Below the pieces are notes generated by a model. It was given only the letters and a program-made list of their open reading frames with translations, was not told the origin of the DNA and did no database searches. Below are positions 7,189 to 14,560 of a DNA stretch of 64,000 bases, piece by piece. Source of the DNA: an uncultured Eggerthellaceae bacterium. Its GTDB lineage: Bacteria > Actinomycetota > Coriobacteriia > Coriobacteriales > Eggerthellaceae. A program made the position numbers and the translations under genes. The stretch lies in the NCBI GenBank assembly GCA_958452575.1, contig CAUDUM010000008.1, positions 1 to 64,000 on the forward strand. The letters run 5' to 3'. Numbering within the stretch: the first letter of the stretch is position 1; every line of letters begins with the position of its first letter.

Positions 7189-8226
7189 TTAGCGCAGCAT
7201 GAACTTTTCCAACTCGGAGCGCTTGCTGATGCCGAGCTTGCGGAACGACGAGGCCAGGTAGCTTTTCACCGTGTTCGTCGAGACGTCCAGATGCGCGCCG
7301 ATCTCCTGGTTGGTCCAGCCGCGCGCCGCGAGCATCGACACCGCGAACTCGCTGGTGGTGAGGTTGTCCGCCACCGTCTCCTCGGTGACGGGGTTGTGGA
7401 TGCGCCGCCATCCCGCGGAAAAGCGGTAGGTGATGTCGATGATGCGCTTGAAATCCTCCGGCCAGTCCTTTTTGATGGCGGACTCGAGCATGCCGCCCAA
7501 AAGTCCATGGTGCTCGCCGAACGCCTCGATGAGCCCGTCGGGACGGGCAAGCTCCCATGCGGTCAGCAGATGCTCGCGCGCCTCGTCCGTGCATTTGAGG
7601 CTCATGCAATCCATGACCGCCACCAGGCGCAGGTAGATCTCGGGGATGGGGTAGGTCGCGGGCGTCATGAGCAGGGCGCTTTCGGCGATTCCGAGGCTGC
7701 GCGCATGCTCGCCTTTCAGGTATAGCTGGTGTGCCATCACGTACAGCGCGAACGCGCGCAGACCCGGCGGGAGCAGCGGCAGGAGCGCGTCGACGGGTGG
7801 AGTCTCCTCGGGCAGCGGGAGATGCAGGAGAACCGAGGACGTGTACCCCATAAACGCCATCGCCGCCTGGCCCTGTGCCGACGACGCGGTCGGACTTTTC
7901 TCAAGGGCATTGCGGAGCTCCGCCAGGGCGAAGCGGGCGCTGTTGATGTTGCCCAGCGGCAGGTTGGCGTAGGCGTAGATCAAGCATGCCGACAGTCGCA
8001 CCGTCAGATCGGGATGCTCAAGCAGGCTACCGGCGATACGTGCCGCCTCCTCAGCCTGTCCGCTGAAATAGCAGTACTCGGCTTGAGCGACGGAGCGCAG
8101 GCTGGGGTCTTCGAAGCGATCGATCGCGGCTTGGCATTCACCAGGCTCGAACGAGGAGCTCAAAAGGGGCATCAGTTTGCCGAAGGCATCGGCCTGCCCA
8201 TCCTCCCTCGTGCTTTGAAACCCCAT
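7189..8226 (-). CDS. LuxR-family transcriptional regulator
   Basis: This 345-residue regulator has a C-terminal GerE-type helix-turn-helix: WTNQEIGAHLDVSTNTVKSYLASSFRKLGI in the last ~60 residues. The N-terminal ~270 residues are helical, with repeated Ala/Leu-rich segments like the TPR-type sensor regions of MalT-like proteins, but no ATPase motif is present. I choose ATG 8226 because GGAGGG lies 5 nt upstream; GTG 8244 would place that site inside the gene. It lies just downstream of, and on the same strand as, the large surface protein gene (gap 104 bp), so it may control or be co-transcribed with it. Its 3' end is duplicated at 4777-4903. Confidence 0.85.
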   Translation of the reverse strand: MGFQSTREDGQADAFGKLMPLLSSSFEPGECQAAIDRFEDPSLRSVAQAEYCYFSGQAEEAARIAGSLLEHPDLTVRLSACLIYAYANLPLGNINSARFALAELRNALEKSPTASSAQGQAAMAFMGYTSSVLLHLPLPEETPPVDALLPLLPPGLRAFALYVMAHQLYLKGEHARSLGIAESALLMTPATYPIPEIYLRLVAVMDCMSLKCTDEAREHLLTAWELARPDGLIEAFGEHHGLLGGMLESAIKKDWPEDFKRIIDITYRFSAGWRRIHNPVTEETVADNLTTSEFAVSMLAARGWTNQEIGAHLDVSTNTVKSYLASSFRKLGISKRSELEKFMLR

Positions 8227-8330
8227 TGGAAACCCTCCGTTCACCAGATCCGATGGGGCAATTGTATTCGTTCTGGCGAACGGAGGGGGATTTTGCTGCG
8301 AAAAAGCGACAGCTTGCCGTTTCTATCTCG

Positions 8331-11300
8331 CTATCGGCTCTCCTCCTTGCCGTGCGAGTCGTCTTCGGCGCGCCCGCGCGCGGAGCGGGCGGCTGCAGCT
8401 GCGGCCCCGGCTCCCGCGGCGGCGATCAAAGCCGCGGCGACGGTGCCGGTGAGCGAGTCGCCGGTTCGGCCAAGGCCGGATCCTCCCTCGCCGCCGCCGG
8501 GCTTCTCGTCGGACGGGCTGGAAGGCGAGGCGATCTCGCCGCCCTGCTCGTCAACGCGCTTATAGGCGCTCCGATCGACCGGGATGTCCTCGACGCCCTC
8601 GTACTGCGCCGTTGCGAGGGGCAGCTCCACCGAGACGCTGTTCTGCAGATCGCTCGCCGAGATGTCGAGCTGAAGGGCGCTCACCGCCTGCGTGCGGACC
8701 TCCTCGAGCTCGCAGCAGCCGGGCTGGGTCGAGACGGTCAGCGACCCCAGGTCGATGCTCACGTCGACGGGCGTCTCGCTGTGCCATTGCTCGGGAACCG
8801 TCCAGTTGAATCGGTAGGTGCGCTGCTTGCCGGGCAGCACCACGCCCGCCTCGGTGGGGACGTCGGCGACCGGCTGCACTTCCATGAGCCCGGGTCGGAG
8901 ACCCGCGCCCGTGTCGAGGTCCTCGGCGGGCGCGGCGCCGTGCCAGCCCAGAAGCGCGTCGGAGTCGTTCGGCGCGTCCTTGGCCTCAAGCACCGCCTGC
9001 ACGTCGGGGATGCTCACCGGGATGCGCCCGACCTCGCCGGACTCGTCGGCGACCACCAGCGTGAACGAGTCGATTGCCGTGTTGCCGTCGTTGCGGACGG
9101 TCACCAGGAACGTCTCCTCGTTGCCGGCGCACACCGTCTTGCCGATGGGGGTGAAGCCGATAAGCGACAGGTGCGCGAGTTTGGGAACGGCGTACAGGTA
9201 CAGATCCGAGGCGCTGTCGGCCAGGCTCGTGATGCTGTTGGAGAGGAAGCCGTAGGAATCGGGCAGCGGCAGGTCGACCAGCGCATCGGCCGGGTGGTCG
9301 AGCTGCGCGATGGTGAACGGTTCCATGAATTTGTAGGCGCCTGACGCGTCGGTGACGATGCGCGACGCGCGGATGCGGTACTCGTGCACCTCCTTGCCCG
9401 GCGTACGGTTGCCGTCCTGGTCGATCGTGTCCTCCTGCTTGCCGTCGAGCACGGTGGCGAAGTAGAGCAGCTTGCCGTCGCGGGACAGCTTGAAATTGTC
9501 CAAGTGGATGCTCTCGTCAAGCTGGACAGTCTGGGTGTGGACCTGGCTGCTGCTGTACCACAGAGCAGTAAGGCTCCTGCCGTCGGCGAGCATGGCGGCA
9601 TCCGACCCATCCGGCCTGAAGTTGCGCCAACGGTTCAAGCTGTATGCCCTACCGGCGTTGGTGCTGACGACGGTTGCGGTGTGCGGGTGGGCGCCGACAA
9701 ACGTGTGGACGACTCTGAGCACTTTCACGATGGGGGCTTGCTTCTCGTCGTCCGGGACGGCCATGTTGTAGCACAGGAGGTATATCAGGGCGCTGGGGCT
9801 GAAGATGATCGAGATGGTGACATCCTGTTTTGCGTCGGCGAGGATGTCTGTCGCGGTGGCAAGGGTTCCCGTGGCGTCGCTGAAGCAATCGTCTGGGACG
9901 TCCGTAAAGCCGCCCTTCGTGAACAGGATGTTGCCGCTCGAGTGGAACTGGCAGTCGGAGGGGTATTCTTTGTACCCGGGATCGAACACGGTTTTCCCCG
10001 GCTCGGCGATGCGGTGGAGCGCGAACGCCGCCGTCGTGTCGGAGTACTCCGGTCGTCCCACGATGCGCGGATACAGCCGGATCGCCGCCCGATCGGTGCG
10101 GTTGTAGTCATCGAAGAACAGGTGCTTCGTCTTGATCGACAGGTCGTCGCCGACTGACAGGAACGCCGCGATCGAGTGGGAGGCGACGCTCGTGAGGGGC
10201 GAGGCGTCCCCGTCGGGGCGCGTGACCATGGTGAGCAGCACGCGGAATGCGCCGCCATCCTTCCAGCGGTTCGCCCTGCAGCCCTCGTCGCACCCCACCA
10301 CGTCGAAGTCGCAGTCGAACGCGTCGATGCGCGCGCAGGGCGCGGAGTTCCCGTCTGCGTCCTTGTAGTCGGCGAAGTCGAACTCCACCACCTGCGGCCT
10401 TCCCATGACGCCGTTCTCCATCTTCGCGACGGTCAGGCGCGTGCGCGTGCGCGTGCCCGTGCCCGTGGGGTAGGTGACGGGCACGATGCGCGCGATCCAG
10501 ATGACGCCGTCGACGGAGAAGACCTTCTGGCGCGGGTCGCTGAACACGTGCTTGTAAACCAGGGTCTCGGTGGGCTTGAGGCCCTCTGCCCCCAGGGCGA
10601 GCGGCGTGATGCTGTAGGGGTGCCCGGTCGTGGCGGATTCGGTGCGCGCCTCCTCGTAGGCGTAGCTGCCGTCGTTCTGCGCGATAGCGCGCAGCTCGGC
10701 GGTGCCGGCAAGCTCTCTGTCCGTGACGGGGACGAACGACGCGTCGACGCCGTCGCCGCCCTGCAGCAGGTGCGCGTCGTCGCCGGCCATCGAGTAGCCG
10801 TATCCGCCGCCGGGGGTGTTGACGAAGAACGCCTTGTGCGCGGACGCGAACGCTTCGCCCGCCTCAAGCGATTTCTTGTCCTCGGGCCAGTTGGTCCAGA
10901 TGTTGTTCCAGCGCCCGGCGTACAGGGGGATCGACCCCTTGTAGACGATGAACTGGGCGCAGATGGCCACGTCGACGCCGCCGTCGAGGTTCATGTGCGG
11001 GTTCGGCTTGCCGCGCGGCGAGAACAGCGCGTTGATGGGGAACGACAAAAAGCCCGATCCGCGCACGCCGATCGATGCCGCGCCCGACATGCCCGCGCCC
11101 GCACCCACGGCGATCTCCAGCTTGGGCGTGAACGCGAACCCGCTGCCGCCTGAGAATTGCGGCTTTGTCTTCTCCCCGGCGTCGACGAATTCCATGCCTG
11201 CTTCGAGTGCGAGGTAGGCGTCGACGATGAACTCGAACAGCACGTAGACAGGGAACCACGCGATGAAGAACTGCAGGGTGTAGGACAGGTTCAGCGTGAG

Positions 11301-12674
11301 CTCGACGTAGCCTTTTGCGTCGCCGCGCCACACGAGCAGCTGGTCGTCCCACGTCTGGTAAAGGCCGAATCCCACCTCCAACGAGGGGCTGAACCCAAAG
11401 CCTCCCGGCACCTTGGTGAGCGCGGAGCGCTTGGTGTCAGCGATGCCCGCGTTCTTGTTGAGATAGCTTTGGAGCGCGTCTTGGGCCGTCCTGAACGCCT
11501 CGCTCGAGCAGTTCTCGTACGTGTCGCGCGTCCAGACGTTCTTGTCGCCCCGGCCGTCGGTGCCCTTGTGAAGCGACATGGACAGCTTTGCCGCGATGAA
11601 GATGTAGCTGAGCGGGTCCGTCTCGATCGTGACGGGCAAGAAGGGGATGGGCAGCTTGATGCTGCCGCCGCCGATGACGGGAATGCTTTCGGGGAGCGTG
11701 ACGGAAAGGTCGCCGTTGTCCGGTGACAAGTCGGCGTCGGACGCCTCGTTGGGCACAAGTTCGTCGAGCGAGAATCGCTGCCCCGGCTCGAACGACGCCT
11801 CGTCGAGGTGTCCCCGCTTGACGACGAGGTTGGACTCGAACGTGAAGCTCTCGCCATTGCCCGCGTCGGTGGCGACGGTGATGAAGACAGGCTTGTCCGG
11901 CGCGAACGCCTGGCTCGCGTCGTCGGTGTGGGTCGAGAGGAAGCGCCCCTCCAGCATGGCGACGGCAAGGCCGGAAGCATCGGGCGTCGCGTCTACCTGG
12001 AAGCTGGCACCGCCCTCTTGGTAGGCGGTCACGCGCACCGGGCGGCCGTCGGAGACCTCGGTTTTGACGACGAGCGCGTGCGCGTCGCGGTTGGCCGGTG
12101 TCGCGGGGAACGTGGCGGAATCGGCGTACTGGATGTCCCAGTCGTCGAACGCTGCCATGCGCGCGTAGGGATGGCCATCGGTCGGCTCGGTGGCCACGGC
12201 CAGCTCTTCCGCGCCGATGAAGCGCATCTTGCCGGTCTCGAACGTGCGGTAGCCGTCCTTCTGCACGACCACGCTGCCGAAGAAGCAGTAGTTCTGCTGA
12301 ACCTCGCCCGGCTGCTGATCGGGGTCGGGCTCGCACAGCTCGCGCGCGTCCAGGACGGCGATGCCGTTGGAGTCGGTGACGGCATCGGCAGTTTTGCCGT
12401 TGTAGAGAGAGGTGATGTGCGCCGTCGCTCCCGCCACGGGCTTGAGATTGGCGGGATCCGTCACGTCGAACAGGTAGACGGGCACCTCCCAGCGCTTCAC
12501 GACGTAGAGGGTATAGGGATCGCCCACGCCTGCCTCATCGGCGTGGGCCACGCGAACGAACAGTTCGCTGCCGTTGCCGAACGCGACTACGGTTCCAGTC
12601 GCGGCGAGCAGCGAGAGAAAACCCCTGCGGGAAAAGATGGGAGCGGATGCGGAGGTGCGGTCGTTCGTGCTCAT
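8331..12674 (-). CDS. Very large Tat-exported surface protein with sorting-like C-terminus
   Basis: This 1447-residue protein starts at ATG 12674 behind GGAGG. The leader has a twin-arginine motif FSRRGFLSLLAATG (residues ~14-27) and a signal-peptidase region VAHADEA near residue 42. The mature part opens with an Ig-like carboxypeptidase-regulatory type segment (VAGATAHITSLYNGKTADAVTDSNGIAVLD). A conserved-looking middle region follows, then long beta-rich stretches. A late domain (ETFLVTVRNDGNTAIDSFTLVV) resembles Ig-like adhesion modules. The C-terminus has LGRTGD, a ~20-residue Ala/Gly hydrophobic helix and an Arg-containing charged tail, i.e. an LPxTG-like sortase signal with Gly in place of Pro. 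I infer an adhesin or surface-layer component. No enzymatic motif was recognised. Confidence 0.8.
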   Translation of the reverse strand: MSTNDRTSASAPIFSRRGFLSLLAATGTVVAFGNGSELFVRVAHADEAGVGDPYTLYVVKRWEVPVYLFDVTDPANLKPVAGATAHITSLYNGKTADAVTDSNGIAVLDARELCEPDPDQQPGEVQQNYCFFGSVVVQKDGYRTFETGKMRFIGAEELAVATEPTDGHPYARMAAFDDWDIQYADSATFPATPANRDAHALVVKTEVSDGRPVRVTAYQEGGASFQVDATPDASGLAVAMLEGRFLSTHTDDASQAFAPDKPVFITVATDAGNGESFTFESNLVVKRGHLDEASFEPGQRFSLDELVPNEASDADLSPDNGDLSVTLPESIPVIGGGSIKLPIPFLPVTIETDPLSYIFIAAKLSMSLHKGTDGRGDKNVWTRDTYENCSSEAFRTAQDALQSYLNKNAGIADTKRSALTKVPGGFGFSPSLEVGFGLYQTWDDQLLVWRGDAKGYVELTLNLSYTLQFFIAWFPVYVLFEFIVDAYLALEAGMEFVDAGEKTKPQFSGGSGFAFTPKLEIAVGAGAGMSGAASIGVRGSGFLSFPINALFSPRGKPNPHMNLDGGVDVAICAQFIVYKGSIPLYAGRWNNIWTNWPEDKKSLEAGEAFASAHKAFFVNTPGGGYGYSMAGDDAHLLQGGDGVDASFVPVTDRELAGTAELRAIAQNDGSYAYEEARTESATTGHPYSITPLALGAEGLKPTETLVYKHVFSDPRQKVFSVDGVIWIARIVPVTYPTGTGTRTRTRLTVAKMENGVMGRPQVVEFDFADYKDADGNSAPCARIDAFDCDFDVVGCDEGCRANRWKDGGAFRVLLTMVTRPDGDASPLTSVASHSIAAFLSVGDDLSIKTKHLFFDDYNRTDRAAIRLYPRIVGRPEYSDTTAAFALHRIAEPGKTVFDPGYKEYPSDCQFHSSGNILFTKGGFTDVPDDCFSDATGTLATATDILADAKQDVTISIIFSPSALIYLLCYNMAVPDDEKQAPIVKVLRVVHTFVGAHPHTATVVSTNAGRAYSLNRWRNFRPDGSDAAMLADGRSLTALWYSSSQVHTQTVQLDESIHLDNFKLSRDGKLLYFATVLDGKQEDTIDQDGNRTPGKEVHEYRIRASRIVTDASGAYKFMEPFTIAQLDHPADALVDLPLPDSYGFLSNSITSLADSASDLYLYAVPKLAHLSLIGFTPIGKTVCAGNEETFLVTVRNDGNTAIDSFTLVVADESGEVGRIPVSIPDVQAVLEAKDAPNDSDALLGWHGAAPAEDLDTGAGLRPGLMEVQPVADVPTEAGVVLPGKQRTYRFNWTVPEQWHSETPVDVSIDLGSLTVSTQPGCCELEEVRTQAVSALQLDISASDLQNSVSVELPLATAQYEGVEDIPVDRSAYKRVDEQGGEIASPSSPSDEKPGGGEGGSGLGRTGDSLTGTVAAALIAAAGAGAAAAAARSARGRAEDDSHGKEESR

Positions 12675-12720
12675 AAGGGCCTCCTAGCGATGGATGGGCG
12701 GTCGCTTTGTGTCCCTTCAG

Positions 12721-12747
12721 GTGCCAAAGGGACACATCTAATGGCAC
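12721..12747 (+). repeat. REP unit upstream of the surface protein gene
   Basis: An exact 27-bp copy of the unit at 1-27, 46 bp upstream of the surface protein start codon, in its promoter or leader region. Confidence 0.9.
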
Positions 12748-13007
12748 GCTAGCGATCGGAATGCGCGGCGCTTCGCCGGTTCCGCATCGGCGGGCTTCCT
12801 GACCAGCAGGACGAAGACCGCTGTCGGCAGAGGAGGCGGCGAGGCGCCCGATGGATGGACTGATCTGCCAACCTTCATCTTACCGTTGAGGGTCGCGTTG
12901 ACTCTCACCCGTTTGGGGGCGAAAACGGGTGGGGCACCCGATGGCGGAATGGCGATACCATGCAAGCGAGTACTAAGGGATGGGGCTTGTTTTCAGGAGG
13001 ATGCGCC
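12748..13007. other. Intergenic promoter region between divergent genes
   Basis: No gene is visible. It must hold the promoter of the surface protein (minus) and of the lipoprotein (plus). An inverted repeat ACCCGTTT (12907-12914) / AAACGGGT (12923-12930) is the only clear structure and is a candidate operator. Confidence 0.5.
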
Positions 13008-13793
13008 ATGAAGAGGAAATCGATAGGCCTAGTCGGTATGATCGCGTTGATGGTTTGCCTTGCAGGGTGCGCCCAGACGGCGAAGATCGAGACCGTTGAA
13101 ACCATCGAGGCGGGGGAGCCCGTGCCGGTTGAGGCGGAGGTGCAGGAAGGGGATGCTCCGGCGGCGGATGCCTCGGCGGGCGACGAGGCCCTGCGCAGCT
13201 ATGCCGTCGCGCGTGTCGACGGCGCGCCTGACTGGGATGCGATCCCCGTGCTCGACATCGACAACCAGCAGTGGCTCGATCCCGTGGACATCGCCGCTCA
13301 TGCGCAGTTGTGCTACGACGACGAGGCCTTCTACGTGCGCATGTGGGCTGAGGAGGCGGACATCCGCGCCGAGTATCCGGCCGACGACCTCCTTGCCAAC
13401 ACCTACGAGGACAGCTGCCTGGAATTCTTCCTCTCGCCCGTGCCGGGAGATGCACGCTATCTGAACTTCGAGTTCAACCCGAATTGCGCCGTGGGAGCCC
13501 AGATCGGCACCGAGAAGGCGAACCGCACCCGGCTCGTGCGCGCCGACGACGTGTACGAGGCATCTTCCACGCGCACCGAGGACGGCTGGGAGATCACCTA
13601 CAAGATCCCGTTCGACTTCGTTCGCCAGCTCTATCCCGACTTCACGGCGGAATCGGGAGCCGTCCTGCGCGGCAACTTCTACAAATGCGGCAACTTGACG
13701 GTGAGCAAGCACTACCTCTCATGGAACCCCATCGACAGCGACACGCCCAACTTCCATATGCCGGAGTGCTTCGGCGAGCTTGTGCTGGAATAG
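13008..13793 (+). CDS. Lipoprotein with carbohydrate-binding (CBM9-like) domain
   Basis: This 261-residue lipoprotein has a Sec-type leader MKRKSIGLVGMIALMVCLAGC with lipobox Cys at residue 21. After a short acidic linker, the rest resembles the CBM9-like domain family: W-D-x-IP early (DWDAIPVLDIDNQQW), CYDDEAFYVRMWAEEADI, EDSCLEFFLSP, YLNFEFNPNCAVGAQ and the closing FGELVLE. Such domains bind sugars on the cell surface. The start at ATG 13008 is supported by AGGAGG 7 nt upstream; a longer frame from 12960 lacks a site. It stands alone and could be a glycan-sensing or binding lipoprotein. No catalytic domain is present. Confidence 0.75.
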   Translation: MKRKSIGLVGMIALMVCLAGCAQTAKIETVETIEAGEPVPVEAEVQEGDAPAADASAGDEALRSYAVARVDGAPDWDAIPVLDIDNQQWLDPVDIAAHAQLCYDDEAFYVRMWAEEADIRAEYPADDLLANTYEDSCLEFFLSPVPGDARYLNFEFNPNCAVGAQIGTEKANRTRLVRADDVYEASSTRTEDGWEITYKIPFDFVRQLYPDFTAESGAVLRGNFYKCGNLTVSKHYLSWNPIDSDTPNFHMPECFGELVLE

Positions 13794-14225
13794 CCCGAGG
13801 CGACCCGGCAACCTGGGATCGGGCGTTCGAATGCGTCTTCCATTCCTGCTCCGTGCCCGTCTCTGCGCCGCTCGAGTGGCGCTTGTTTGGGAAAACCGCG
13901 TTCGATGCAGGTTTTTGCCCGTTGGTCGACGTCGTCGCCGGCGGATGATGCCGTTCGCGAATGCCCGCACCGCGCTGCCTCGGCGTTTCCCCTGTTGGAG
14001 CGGGTCTTCAGTGCGTCGCTTCGGAAAGGCGTCGGGCATCGTGTTCGAAAAGAGTGCCTTTTCCTTTGCTGGATGTCGTCCAACGGAGAAAAACGCGCAT
14101 TTCCGAGCGAATTGCGGAACAAGGGGACGCAGCGCGGATCCAATGCTGCTCCGTGTCCCGTCTTCGAGCGCCGCTTCCCTTGCAACATTCTTGTAGCAAG
14201 GGCGCAACATTCCGGAAACATTTCG
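13794..14225. other. Non-coding stretch, no recognised gene
   Basis: About 430 bp without a supported gene. Open frames on both strands are Arg/Ser-rich and lack ribosome sites. Two segments (around 13842-13875 and 14139-14173) share a CTGCTCCGTG...CCCGTCT...GCGCCGCT pattern, suggesting an old internal duplication. Confidence 0.4.
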
Positions 14226-14241
14226 ATCCTAATCTAGGGCG

Positions 14242-14277
14242 CGAGCTGTTCGGCGGCAGGTGCCGCCTTGGAGCTCG
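14242..14277 (+). ncRNA. Two-tier stem-loop in the cstA leader
   Basis: GGCGGCA (14252-14258) pairs with TGCCGCC (14261-14267). An outer stem CGAGCT (14242-14247) pairs with AGCTCG (14272-14277). It begins the leader RNA that also carries the short reading frame and terminator at 14337-14461. No known riboswitch class is recognised. Confidence 0.45.
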
Positions 14278-14336
14278 GATCTGAAGGAGCGGGCGGCGCG
14301 AGCGCGTCCGCTGGGGAAAGTAGAGGTTGCCCGCAT

Positions 14337-14381
14337 ATGCTTATCGGTCTGCTGGACATTCTGGTTCTGGTGATTAGCTAG
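14337..14381 (+). CDS. Leader peptide rich in Leu/Ile/Val codons
   Basis: ATG to TAG encodes 14 residues, MLIGLLDILVLVIS, of which 10 are Leu, Ile or Val. A weak AGAGG lies 11 nt upstream. It is followed after a short gap by alternative hairpins and a strong terminator, the classical layout of ribosome-mediated attenuators of branched-chain amino acid genes. Here the regulated gene would be cstA, a pyruvate/peptide transporter. Start use and expression are inferred. Confidence 0.55.
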   Translation: MLIGLLDILVLVIS

Positions 14382-14461
14382 CACGGGTCGGATGCATATG
14401 AGGTCCGCCCGTGAGACTGCGGGCGGCCTGATCGAGGGTCGCGCAACGCGGCCCTCTTTTT
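14382..14461 (+). terminator. Attenuator: alternative hairpins plus intrinsic terminator before cstA
   Basis: CACGGGTCGGA (14382-14392) can pair with TCCGCCCGTG (14404-14413). The CCGCCCG within that arm (14405-14411) can instead pair with CGGGCGG (14420-14426). A 10-bp stem GAGGGTCGCG (14434-14443) / CGCGGCCCTC (14447-14456), with one G-U pair, is followed by five Ts (14457-14461). The terminator lies 99 bp before the cstA start, so transcripts must read through it. Confidence 0.7.
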
Positions 14462-14560
14462 GTTTCCGACGCAATCACCCGGTCCAGGCCGGCATCGGCG
14501 CGCGTTGCCGGCCGCCGTTCGCGCGATAGGAGGGGAGGGCAGCCCCCGGAAAGGAACTCT

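Noticed and set aside
8226..9344. 372-codon plus-strand frame opposite the surface protein
   Set aside because: Anti-sense shadow of the 1447-residue gene in GC-rich DNA; Arg/Gly/His-rich composition and no domain match.
14382..14461. T-box riboswitch upstream of cstA
   Set aside because: The conserved T-box bulge sequence and stem I features were not found; the short Leu/Ile/Val-rich frame fits peptide attenuation better.
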